This document shows, in pieces, positions 1 through 7,005 of a DNA stretch of 10,729 bases. Origin of the DNA: Alphaproteobacteria bacterium (GTDB taxonomy: Bacteria; Pseudomonadota; Alphaproteobacteria; Holosporales; Holosporaceae); NCBI GenBank assembly GCA_016870135.1, contig VGCF01000027.1, positions 1 through 10,729 of the forward strand. Direction: 5' to 3'. A program made the translations under genes and the position numbers. Every line of letters starts with the position of its first letter. Within the stretch, counting starts at the first letter, position 1. Under the pieces are notes generated by a model. That model saw only the letters and a list, made by a program, of their open reading frames with translations. It had not been told where the DNA came from and ran no database searches.

Positions 1-117
1 CTCGTTCTTTCCCCCGAGACTATGCTCGTTCTTTCCCCCGAGACTATGCTCGTTCTTTCCCCCGAGACTATGCTCGTTCTTTCCCCCGAGACTATGCTCG
101 TTCTTTCCCCCGAGACT
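1..117 (-). repeat. 24-bp tandem repeat inside secA, coding for (H)SLGGKNE octapeptides
   Basis: Five consecutive copies start at 1, 25, 49, 73 and 97. The first four are identical 24-mers. The fifth (97-117) matches over 21 bp and differs only in its last codon. The unit is a multiple of three and lies in the secA frame: on the minus strand each copy reads HSLGGKNE, with a first SLGGKNE at SecA residues 1136-1142 and four HSLGGKNE units at 1143-1174. Complete nucleotide identity, including third codon positions, suggests recent expansion by slippage or unequal crossover. The array reaches the window edge, so the copy number is unknown. Confidence 0.95.
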
Positions 118-3100
118 TCGCGTGACAGCGCGCGAGGAGCCCGCAGACTTTTCTCGTTGTTCCGTCATACGGGCCATGTAAAATTGCTCTGCCAATGAAT
201 CACCAGAACGGCCACGCGCAGCATTCCCCTCACGTCGGGTCATGGGCCCTTTCAATCCAGATCCAGCGGAATCCCTGATTCTCCCCTGATCATGGCCAGC
301 ATCGTGCGCTTGTGCTTCAGAATGACCTTTATTTCTGTAACCTGCACGCTGAGAGGTCTGCCTTTCCGTGCGCTCCACCAGATGGGGATCAACGGTTTTG
401 GGAATATATGGCCCCCGTTTTGATGGTGCACGGCGCTTGATGGGCTTTACTTTTTTCACCAGGGCCTGCTCTTGACTAATCATACCCCAATCTTCGTCCC
501 TAAAATCTTGAACCATACCCCCCCGTGCTCCAGATCGTCCCAAATTAGACGATGGCATCCCCGTTTTCATGCCAGTACTGGACTTGACCGTTGCTTTTTC
601 CCTAGCAGAGGCTGATGCACCGGGCCTTGCACCAGATCGTGCGCCAGATTTTTCACCCACTGCGCCAGACTTGGGGCCTGCTGCACCACCAGAACGTTGT
701 CCATTCGCTGCCAGTTTACCACCCGATCTTTCCTCTGTTTTTTTCTCGACCGATTTTACAGCTTGACCCTTTTTAACCGCACTGTGTTGACCAGAACCTT
801 TTGGACCTCTGTCTTTTTTACCTTTTGGTTTTTGGTCATCCGACCACATGCCTTCCCAATCTTTTGGTTCAAAATCCCCATCATCTTGAGACAACAATTC
901 ATCTAATATTTTGCGATAATCAATAAGCTGCTCTGCTCCCTCTGATTCGTCCTCTTGCGCGCCAGATTCATGTTGATATGACCACTTTTTCAGCAAAACC
1001 TCCATATCCTCGTCTTCATCCTCATAGGCATCGACATGGTCGGGATTGGCTTGGAAATACATGGTTAAAAAGTTGCGATACCATTGGTTTTTCATGCTCT
1101 TGAACATCACAAATGCTTCGTGTCGATACTCGTTCAACGGATCTTTTTGGCCATACGCCTGCAAATGAATGCCGCTGCGCAAATGGTCCATGGCATTCAA
1201 GTGGGCAATCCACGTTTGATCCAATATCTTTAACATCAAGCTTTTTTCCATGCGCATACGCATTTCTGTACCCCACTGTTCCTCAAATCCCGCCATTTTT
1301 TCATGAACAGCGGCCTGAATTTTACTGACAGCATTGTGGGCAGACGTCTTAGCGTGGTCATCAAAATCCAAAGTTAAACCAAAAATGGTCTGGATTTCTT
1401 GGGTCAAAAAATCCCAGTTCCACTGATCAGCGGCCTTTTTTTGATCCAATGCCGCCCGAACCACATCCTGGATGACGCATTCAACAATATTCATAACACG
1501 ATCATGGACATCCTCTGCGTGCATCAACGTACGACGTTCATCATAAACAGCTGTTCTTTGGGCATTCAACACATCGGCATATTTCAACAAATGCTTTCGC
1601 GTATCAAAATGTTGAGCCTCTACCCGTTGTTGGGCTTTTTCAATGGATCGGGTCAACCAGGGGTGCGCAATGGCCTCATTATCCGATTGCGATGATTGGT
1701 CTGTTTTGCGCCAGGAATAATCCATCACTTTCAAATTTGGACCAAAAATACGCATCAAATCGTCTTGCAAACTGATGAAAAATTTGGATGCACCTGGGTC
1801 ACCCTGTCGTCCCGATCGGCCACGCAACTGGTTGTCAATGCGACGATTTTCATTGCGCTCTGTCCCCAATACAAACAATCCGCCAGCGGATCTGACCAAG
1901 GCTTCTTGCTGGGCATGTTTTTGACGCACCGATGCCTCGATTTCTGCACGCTGGTCTTCGTCTTCTATGCCATGCAACGCATCGGCCAACATGACCTCCA
2001 GGTTGCCCCCCAACTTGATATCCGTTCCACGTCCTGCCATATTTGTGGCAATGGTAATGGCACCAGGCGCACCGGCTTGGGCAATGATTTTGGCCTCTTG
2101 TTCATGATGTCGCGCATTCAGAACATGAAACGGGATGTTCAGCTTTTTCAATGCGTCGGAAAAAATCTCTGACTTTTCAATGCTTAATGTTCCCACCAAC
2201 ACGGGTTGTTTGCGATCATAACATTCTTTGATTTGTCGCAAAATAAGCTGTAATTTTTGGTCAAAAGTCCTGAAAATTTCATCATCCAAATCCTGACGCG
2301 CCACGGGCACATTGGTGGGAATGCTTAACACGGGCAGCTTGTAAATATCTTGGAATTCTACGGCTTCGGTCTCTCCTGTTCCTGTCATGCCTGACAATTT
2401 ATCATACATGCGAAAAAAGTTTTGAAAGGTAATGGATGCCAAAGTTTGGTTTTCTACCTCTATTTCCACTCCCTCTTTGGCCTCGATGGCCTGGTGTAAT
2501 CCATCGGAATATCTGCGTCCCTTCATCATACGGCCTGTAAATTCATCAATCAACACCACTTTTTCATCTTTGACGATATAATCCACATCTTTTTGAAAAT
2601 TTTTATGCGCTTTCAAAGATTGATTCAAGTGATGCACAACCATCAAGTTTTCGCTTTGAAACAGGTCTTTACCGACGACTAAACCCGCCTCTTTGGTCAT
2701 GCGTTCCACCTCGATATATCCCGCATCGGTAAAGGCTACGCTCTTGTTCTTTTCATCAATCTCGTAATGTTCCGCCCGCAGTCGCACAATGATCTGGTTG
2801 ATATGATCGTACAAATGAGATGCATCATCGGCTGGACCAGAAATAATCAATGGGGTTCTGGCTTCGTCAATCAAAATGCTATCCACCTCATCCACAATGG
2901 CATAGGAAAACCCACGTTGACACATTTCATCAGGTGAAAATTTCATGTTGTCTTTTAAATAATCAAAACCAAATTCATTGTTCGTTCCATAAGTAATATC
3001 GCAATGATACGCCGCGCGTCGTTGGGAATGACTCAAGTCTTGGACGATACAGCCCACAGATAGGCCTAAAAATTCATACAATGGACGCATCACAGAAGAG

Positions 3101-3522
3101 TCTCTCTGGGCCAAATAATCATTGACCGTGACCACATGCACCCCTTTTCCAGTCAATGCGTTCAAATAGACGGGCAAGGTTCCCACCAGAGTTTTACCTT
3201 CCCCCGTTTTCATTTCCGCAATCATGCCTTGGTGCAAAGCCATACCACCGTACATCTGTACATCAAAAGGCCTCATGCCCAATACGCGGCGTGATGCTTC
3301 TCTGACCGTGGCAAAGGCTGGAACCAACAAGCTGTCCAAGGGCTTTCCCTCAGCCAGAGCCTGTTTAAACTCTGCTGTTTTTTCAGACAATTCTTGATCT
3401 GACAGCGCCATATACTGTGGTTCCATGGCGTTGATGGCACGCACCAATCCGTTCATATGTCGCAAAATACGTTGGTTATTGCGTTGTGGATCATGAAAAA
3501 ATCGCAAAAGTTTTTGAAACAT
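1..3522 (-). CDS. secA: Protein translocase ATPase SecA, 3' end outside window, with a very long repeat-bearing C-terminal tail
   Basis: SecA is the ATP-driven motor that pushes unfolded preproteins through the SecYEG channel. The ATG at 3520-3522 gives MFQKLLRFF. Visible motifs are Walker A GEGKT (residues 107-111), DEVD Walker B (211-214), SGMTGTGETEA (about 377-387), ATNMAGRGTDI (492-502), QLRGRSGRQGDPG (565-577), and the helical-scaffold stretch with AMDHLR and QKDPLNEY (about 770-800). The normal fold ends near residue 823, but the frame stays open for 351 more residues to the window edge (1174 codons read, no stop). SecA proteins are usually about 850-950 residues. The tail has an acidic part (about 832-890), then a Gly/Ser/Ala/Lys/Arg-rich part with KSGA/RSGA-like repeats, then the octapeptide array. 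I see no cysteine after residue 823, so the usual CxCxSG zinc motif is either beyond the window or lost. It is probably the last gene of the rubrerythrin-to-secA cluster. Ribosome-binding site is weak. Confidence 0.97.
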   Translation of the reverse strand, partial: MFQKLLRFFHDPQRNNQRILRHMNGLVRAINAMEPQYMALSDQELSEKTAEFKQALAEGKPLDSLLVPAFATVREASRRVLGMRPFDVQMYGGMALHQGMIAEMKTGEGKTLVGTLPVYLNALTGKGVHVVTVNDYLAQRDSSVMRPLYEFLGLSVGCIVQDLSHSQRRAAYHCDITYGTNNEFGFDYLKDNMKFSPDEMCQRGFSYAIVDEVDSILIDEARTPLIISGPADDASHLYDHINQIIVRLRAEHYEIDEKNKSVAFTDAGYIEVERMTKEAGLVVGKDLFQSENLMVVHHLNQSLKAHKNFQKDVDYIVKDEKVVLIDEFTGRMMKGRRYSDGLHQAIEAKEGVEIEVENQTLASITFQNFFRMYDKLSGMTGTGETEAVEFQDIYKLPVLSIPTNVPVARQDLDDEIFRTFDQKLQLILRQIKECYDRKQPVLVGTLSIEKSEIFSDALKKLNIPFHVLNARHHEQEAKIIAQAGAPGAITIATNMAGRGTDIKLGGNLEVMLADALHGIEDEDQRAEIEASVRQKHAQQEALVRSAGGLFVLGTERNENRRIDNQLRGRSGRQGDPGASKFFISLQDDLMRIFGPNLKVMDYSWRKTDQSSQSDNEAIAHPWLTRSIEKAQQRVEAQHFDTRKHLLKYADVLNAQRTAVYDERRTLMHAEDVHDRVMNIVECVIQDVVRAALDQKKAADQWNWDFLTQEIQTIFGLTLDFDDHAKTSAHNAVSKIQAAVHEKMAGFEEQWGTEMRMRMEKSLMLKILDQTWIAHLNAMDHLRSGIHLQAYGQKDPLNEYRHEAFVMFKSMKNQWYRNFLTMYFQANPDHVDAYEDEDEDMEVLLKKWSYQHESGAQEDESEGAEQLIDYRKILDELLSQDDGDFEPKDWEGMWSDDQKPKGKKDRGPKGSGQHSAVKKGQAVKSVEKKTEERSGGKLAANGQRSGGAAGPKSGAVGEKSGARSGARPGASASAREKATVKSSTGMKTGMPSSNLGRSGARGGMVQDFRDEDWGMISQEQALVKKVKPIKRRAPSKRGPYIPKTVDPHLVERTERQTSQRAGYRNKGHSEAQAHDAGHDQGRIRDSAGSGLKGPMTRREGNAARGRSGDSLAEQFYMARMTEQREKSAGSSRAVTRSLGGKNEHSLGGKNEHSLGGKNEHSLGGKNEHSLGGKNE

Positions 3523-3548
3523 AACTTTATAAACTACACTTTTCCCCC

Positions 3549-3557
3549 ATTATGCCA
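3549..3557 (-). promoter_or_regulatory. Possible extended -10 promoter for secA
   Basis: Read on the minus strand this is TGGCATAAT, a TGn extended -10 with 5 of 6 matches to TATAAT, 26 bp upstream of the secA ATG in the 94-bp gap after the isomerase-like gene. A TTGACG further upstream is 23 bp from it, too far for a standard pair, so the call rests on the extended -10 alone. It would let secA be expressed independently of the upstream genes. Confidence 0.35.
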
Positions 3558-3616
3558 CAGAAAAAGTTTAAGAACTACGTCAAGGCAATCCTTTATCACC
3601 ACTATCCCGCGGCTTT

Positions 3617-4813
3617 TTATGCCACGGAATACGGATCCAGGGCATCATCGTACATGGTGTCAATCAATAACGTTTCCAAAACATGGTTCATGAACAGCGC
3701 CCCCAATGTTTCCTCGTTTAAACTGTGGACATTGATACAGCGTAAAAAATGACCTGATTGAACTTGGGCTTGACACAACCGTTCGTGCTCTTCTTTTACC
3801 CAGTGCAACATGGGCGTTTGAGCCAGCGTTTTTAATGCAGGAATATCTTTCCAAAAATCGGGAACCAGACGTTCTCTGGCCACATGACGCTCGAAAAACA
3901 ACGTGGTTAACGTGCACGAATTCATAGGCTCTAGATTGGAAAAATACCGATAAGGAGAGCTCTTATTTAATCGTGTGCTGACTTGTTGCATCCAAGATGT
4001 CATGGGGTGAAAAATACTGCCCTGCCCCCACATACGTTGGGTATCCAGCGCTTGGGCTTTGTGTCCGGCAAAGACAACGGCCGCCATTTCTAATGGTGCC
4101 TTTAATTGTCCTTGGAAAAACTGGGCACACGTTGTTCCGCTGCCCATATTAAAGCGCGCACGATCAAAACCAGCCAGACCCAATGGGGCCAACAATGGTG
4201 GAGAAAAACATCCCAATTGAGGAAAGGCCACAAGGGGGTATTTCCACCACGACAATTTCCATCGATCCACCATGCGCATCAATCGACTAGAGGTTTGCGA
4301 TGTCACCACCACAAAATGCTTAGCCAAATGCTCTTGATCGATCATGCCGTGCCAATATTCCAAACAACGCATCAATTGTAACAGTACAGGGTCACTTTCC
4401 CCGGATTCGGATAAAACGATGACACCTGTGGTCATGGGGTTGGCAATGGACATTAATTCCCAAAACACTTCTGGATCCAAGTCGTCCAAAAAACACAAAC
4501 GAGGTCTGGCGCCATCCACCCAAATCCACGATTGCATAATGCCTGACAATGCACGCAATCCCACAATATTGGCAGGGCTGCCCACCACCAAAATCATACG
4601 CATACCCTTGAAATTTTCCTGAACCAACGACAAGTCAGTCAAAGGTAAAAAGGGCCCACGCAAAAAGGGTATTTCTCCACGATCAGCTCTGATCTTTATC
4701 CGTCTCAGGGCGTGCACAGCACGGGCATAACCAATGGCATACTCTTTACGGCTGCATAGCCCAGATTTGACCAATAAACTAAGATCTTGCTGAAATAAAT
4801 CACGATTTTTCAT
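3617..4813 (-). CDS. Degenerate glucose-6-phosphate isomerase-like protein (SIS fold), probably not an active isomerase
   Basis: The 398-residue product resembles alphaproteobacterial Pgi along its length. FLDDLDPEVFWELM (residues 108-121) matches the family's FxDNIDP region, VIVLSESGES (131-140) the VISKSGGT sugar-phosphate loop, HFVVVT (166-171) the HLVVVT strand, and LNEETLGALFMNHVLETLL (365-383) the LDEETLGALFMHFMLET segment near the C terminus. Key residues look lost: SKSGGT became SESGES, the GGR of the VGGRYS region became LGC, the active-site QLWxESLGK became QQVSTRLNK with Arg where the catalytic Glu is expected, and the protein stops at DPYSVA, before the FDQxxVExGK lysine. The frame is nonetheless intact. 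I start at ATG 4811-4813, with GGGA four bases upstream, rather than the TTG one codon earlier. It begins 20 bp after the lipoprotein gene. It may be a pseudoenzyme with a new role or an early-stage decaying gene. The family assignment is moderately secure; loss of activity is inference from motifs aligned by eye. Confidence 0.7.
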   Translation of the reverse strand: MKNRDLFQQDLSLLVKSGLCSRKEYAIGYARAVHALRRIKIRADRGEIPFLRGPFLPLTDLSLVQENFKGMRMILVVGSPANIVGLRALSGIMQSWIWVDGARPRLCFLDDLDPEVFWELMSIANPMTTGVIVLSESGESDPVLLQLMRCLEYWHGMIDQEHLAKHFVVVTSQTSSRLMRMVDRWKLSWWKYPLVAFPQLGCFSPPLLAPLGLAGFDRARFNMGSGTTCAQFFQGQLKAPLEMAAVVFAGHKAQALDTQRMWGQGSIFHPMTSWMQQVSTRLNKSSPYRYFSNLEPMNSCTLTTLFFERHVARERLVPDFWKDIPALKTLAQTPMLHWVKEEHERLCQAQVQSGHFLRCINVHSLNEETLGALFMNHVLETLLIDTMYDDALDPYSVA

Positions 4814-4833
4814 CAAATCCCATATACCAGAAC

Positions 4834-5088
4834 CTAGGGTGATGTTTGAATGCGACGCAAGATCACCTGATCCGCATCGTTCAAATAATCATTTTTATTC
4901 AAAACACTATCTTTAGGTATAGGCAACCCCAATTCCGGAGGAATGAGTAAACCCTGTTGGGGCAAATAAATTAAAAAAGCATCTGGGGGCTTTTTTTCTA
5001 GCCCCAAATTTGTCTTTAAATCACTACACCCGCAAAGAAATATGCTCAAACCTAGCGCCGTTTTTTTAGAAATCCCAATGCGTCCCAT
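4834..5088 (-). CDS. Small DUF3035 (BamF-type) outer-membrane-assembly lipoprotein
   Basis: This 84-residue product has a short lipoprotein signal: a basic n-region (SKK, 7-9), a hydrophobic stretch (about 11-18) and the lipobox LCGC with lipidated Cys21. The mature part carries LGLEKKPPDAF (28-38) and IPPELGLPIP (49-58), which fit the DUF3035 pattern LGLxKxxPDEF...PPxxxLPxP. From memory this family includes BamF, an accessory lipoprotein of the alphaproteobacterial BAM complex; I am not certain of the naming and leave the symbol empty. It is shorter than most family members. The gene overlaps the 3' end of lspA by 37 bp in another frame and has no Shine-Dalgarno of its own, suggesting translational coupling. 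lspA followed by a DUF3035 gene is a recurring alphaproteobacterial arrangement, and LspA would be the peptidase that processes this protein. No sensible alternative start preserves the signal peptide. Confidence 0.8.
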   Translation of the reverse strand: MGRIGISKKTALGLSIFLCGCSDLKTNLGLEKKPPDAFLIYLPQQGLLIPPELGLPIPKDSVLNKNDYLNDADQVILRRIQTSP

Positions 5089-5606
5089 TGAAAATGCTCA
5101 CTCAACAAAGCTAGGAAACCCATGGTAATCAGCATATCAGCAACATTAAAGACAGGAAAGTCCCAAGAAGCATAGTGAATACGAATAAAATCAAAAACCC
5201 CCTGATGAATGACGCGGTCAATGCCATTGCTCAGCGCCCCTGAAATCATCAACATACTGCCCCAGCGTTGTCTAGTGGTAACGGCTTGGGACCACAAGAG
5301 GAGTAAAAATCCAATAAAGATGAGCACAAAAAAACACAAAATACTCCTCTGGATCAAGGAATAGCATTCAAAAAATCCAAAACTGATGCCTCGGTTCCAC
5401 ACATGGGTCCAATCTAAAAAAGAAGTGACCGTGCGCAATTCACCCAATGCAACATGTTGCCGAACCAACCATTTTATGGACTGATCCACACATACAAAAA
5501 CAGACGATACCAGCAGCAAAAAAGCCCATTTTTTCCACAACCGTGTTGATGGTTTATGGGGCAACTGGGTCACCAGCGATGGATAGTTCGAATTAAAGCG
5601 GCCCAT
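5052..5606 (-). CDS. lspA: Lipoprotein signal peptidase II (LspA)
   Basis: LspA is an inner-membrane aspartyl peptidase that cleaves the signal peptide of diacylated prolipoproteins before the lipid-modified cysteine. The 184-residue product has four hydrophobic segments (about 28-44, 72-84, 88-106, 155-168). It also has the conserved VDQSIKWL (40-47), WNRGISFGF (70-78), GALSNGIDRV (123-132), FDF (138-140) and FNVAD (153-157) motifs. The catalytic aspartates should be D139 and D157. Length is slightly above the usual 160-170 because of about 28 extra N-terminal residues before the first membrane span. The ATG at 5604-5606 is supported by the strongest ribosome-binding site in the window. The start lies within the end of rlmE (14-bp overlap) and the end overlaps the DUF3035 lipoprotein gene by 37 bp, so the three are probably translated from one message. 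Confidence 0.97.
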   Translation of the reverse strand: MGRFNSNYPSLVTQLPHKPSTRLWKKWAFLLLVSSVFVCVDQSIKWLVRQHVALGELRTVTSFLDWTHVWNRGISFGFFECYSLIQRSILCFFVLIFIGFLLLLWSQAVTTRQRWGSMLMISGALSNGIDRVIHQGVFDFIRIHYASWDFPVFNVADMLITMGFLALLSEHFQWDALGFLKKRR

Positions 5607-6330
5607 GTCGCGTTCCTCCTTTAAAGCCTGTGGCCACCATATAAATCTCTCTGGATTCTGGACGACTAGAATCCGGTTTCATGTATTTCTTTAAGGAAAA
5701 AGACCCGCTAACCACCGACATCATATCCCCATGATACACCTTGACGATCAGGGCTCCGCCTGGTGCCAGCCACGTTTGGGCTACCTGCCAAACCACTGAC
5801 AACAAACCATCCATTTGCACCCGATCTGTGGGCGCATGCCCTGTCAGCGATGGCGCCATATCACTAAGGATTACATCAAACAATCGAACAGATTCGGACT
5901 CCCTGGTTTCATGGGGTGCCGATTCAGGCAACAAAGCCGCGTCGTTGTTTTTTGACATACATCGCGCCATAATGGCCTGCGCCATGGCGTGCTGGGTGAC
6001 GGGTTCCGTAATATCGCCACGGATAAATTCCATACCGGGCAGAGGGTCCATCTGTAATAAATCAATCCCCATCAAAAATCCTTTTTTACCAATCAGCGGC
6101 AATGTCCATTGGCACCACCCCCCTGGAGCACACCCCAAATCCAGCACATGCATGCCTGGTTTTAAAATACGAAACTTTTTATCGATTTCTTCCAGTTTAA
6201 ACACGGACCGGCATCGGTACCCTTTGGCTTGGGCTTTGTGCACATAAGGATCGTTCATGTGTCGCAACAACCATTGATTGGATGATGGCTTTTTTTTCTT
6301 GCGTAAATTAAAGATTTTTTCACGAACCAT
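5593..6330 (-). CDS. rlmE: 23S rRNA (uridine-2552 2'-O)-methyltransferase RlmE (FtsJ/RrmJ)
   Basis: RlmE uses S-adenosylmethionine to methylate the 2'-OH of U2552 in the A-loop of 23S rRNA late in large-subunit assembly. The 245-residue product shows RSVFKLEEID (41-50), the SAM-binding motif LDLGCAPGGW (63-72), SDMAP (156-160), LIVKVYHG (194-201) and REIYMVATGFK (227-237). The KDKE catalytic tetrad is visible as K45, D157, K197 and E228. Compared with the roughly 209-residue E. coli enzyme there is an insert of about 30 polar residues (roughly 118-148) between the D-containing strand and SDMAP, so the fold is kept. It starts 35 bp after the rubrerythrin stop, with AGGA ten bases before the ATG, and its end overlaps lspA. 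The pairing of rlmE with lspA is not the usual E. coli neighbourhood (ftsH). Confidence 0.96.
   Translation of the reverse strand: MVREKIFNLRKKKKPSSNQWLLRHMNDPYVHKAQAKGYRCRSVFKLEEIDKKFRILKPGMHVLDLGCAPGGWCQWTLPLIGKKGFLMGIDLLQMDPLPGMEFIRGDITEPVTQHAMAQAIMARCMSKNNDAALLPESAPHETRESESVRLFDVILSDMAPSLTGHAPTDRVQMDGLLSVVWQVAQTWLAPGGALIVKVYHGDMMSVVSGSFSLKKYMKPDSSRPESREIYMVATGFKGGTRHGPL
5615..5620 (-). promoter_or_regulatory. Shine-Dalgarno site of lspA
   Basis: On the minus strand the sequence is AGGAGG (AAAGGAGG when extended), 8 bases before the lspA ATG and inside the last codons of rlmE. It is the only near-perfect Shine-Dalgarno in the window and fixes the lspA start. The other genes have weak or no recognisable sites. 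Confidence 0.85.
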
Positions 6331-6365
6331 GAGCGTTTTTTCCTGATGACAGATACATTAATCGG

Positions 6366-6839
6366 TCAGCCTGCTGTGTTGTCATGATCCTGGCCAGCAC
6401 GCAATGCGTCCAGAGCACGTTCAAATCGTTTGGCATGAGATCGTTCGGCTTTGGCCAATGTTTCAAACCATTCGGCAATTTCTTCAAACCCCTCTTCCCT
6501 GGCTTTTCGTGCCATATGAGGATACATATCCGTATATTCGTGGGTTTCACCATGAATGGCCGACATCAGATTTTCTTCGCTTGTTCCAATGGGGCAATCC
6601 GTGACAGGGTCACCCACAAAAGCCAAAAAATCCATATGTCCATGGGCATGACCTGTTTCACCCTCTGCGGTGGATCGAAATAATTCGGCAATATCGCTTT
6701 TCCCCTCGATATCGGCCTTGGTTGCAAAATACATATACCGTCGATTGGCCTGAGATTCACCTGCAAAAGCTTGCTTTAAATTTTGCAATGTTTCGGACTG
6801 AGACAATGCCACCATTACAGGTTTTTTTTCTGTGGACAT
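6366..6839 (-). CDS. Rubrerythrin-type diiron protein (erythrin domain only)
   Basis: This 157-residue four-helix ferritin-like protein is a candidate peroxide reductase or iron-handling protein of the cytoplasm. Diiron ligands are in the right order: E28 in FAGESQANRRYMYF, E61xxH64 (EGETGHAHGH), E98xxE101 (HGETHEY) and E132xxH135 (KAERSHAKRF). The C-terminal rubredoxin domain of classical rubrerythrin, with its two CxxC pairs, is absent; the only cysteine is C82. It would therefore need a separate electron donor. Such erythrin-only forms are common in Proteobacteria. It is the first gene of the minus-strand cluster, with a plausible promoter directly upstream, and a weak TAGGT ribosome-binding site before the ATG at 6837-6839. 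Why an oxidative-stress protein would lead an rRNA-modification and export cluster is not evident. Confidence 0.93.
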   Translation of the reverse strand: MSTEKKPVMVALSQSETLQNLKQAFAGESQANRRYMYFATKADIEGKSDIAELFRSTAEGETGHAHGHMDFLAFVGDPVTDCPIGTSEENLMSAIHGETHEYTDMYPHMARKAREEGFEEIAEWFETLAKAERSHAKRFERALDALRAGQDHDNTAG

Positions 6840-6869
6840 TTTACCTATTGATCAAAAAAGATTGATTTT

Positions 6870-6898
6870 ACTACACGCGTTTTATCACGCAAAGTCAA
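6870..6898 (-). promoter_or_regulatory. Sigma-70-type promoter for the rubrerythrin-led cluster
   Basis: On the minus strand there is TTGACT (6898-6893), a 17-bp spacer, and TGTAGT (6875-6870), 30 bp before the rubrerythrin ATG. Matches to consensus are 5/6 and 4/6 with ideal spacing. It lies back to back with the plus-strand promoter at 6940-6968. No activator or peroxide-regulator operator was recognised in the spacer. Confidence 0.6.
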
Positions 6899-6939
6899 TA
6901 GTGTCAGACCGACAAAACCACCACAAACACCACCGTGGT

Positions 6940-6968
6940 TTGTTTTCCCCAACCAAAAAACTTATACT
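6940..6968 (+). promoter_or_regulatory. Promoter for the SH3-protein and rlmB genes
   Basis: TTGTTT (6940-6945) is followed after 17 bp by TATACT (6963-6968), which matches TATAAT at 5 of 6 positions. The expected transcript start is near 6975, which favours the ATG at 7006 over the upstream in-frame ATG at 6832. Confidence 0.6.
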
Positions 6969-7005
6969 ATACTCATCTGAAAACCCCAGCCCATTAATTT
7001 TTTCA

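Noticed and set aside
1..117. CRISPR array or intergenic satellite
   Set aside because: The copies are directly abutting with no spacers, the unit is three-fold, and the secA frame reads through without a stop, so it is a coding tandem repeat.
569..2172. Plus-strand open frames within the secA region (for example 569-766, 1399-1695, 1696-2172)
   Set aside because: They lie opposite a clear SecA coding frame, have no domain features and no ribosome-binding sites; they are shadows of secA.
4814..4816. TTG start for the isomerase-like protein
   Set aside because: An ATG immediately follows with GGGA at a suitable distance, so the ATG at 4811-4813 is the simpler choice.
5741..6247. 168-codon plus-strand frame opposite rlmE
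   Set aside because: It is antisense to conserved RlmE motifs and its translation matches no family I recognise.
6832..7005. Longer N terminus of the SH3 protein starting at 6832
   Set aside because: It would overlap the rubrerythrin start on the other strand, begin upstream of the likely promoter, and place the signal peptide internally.
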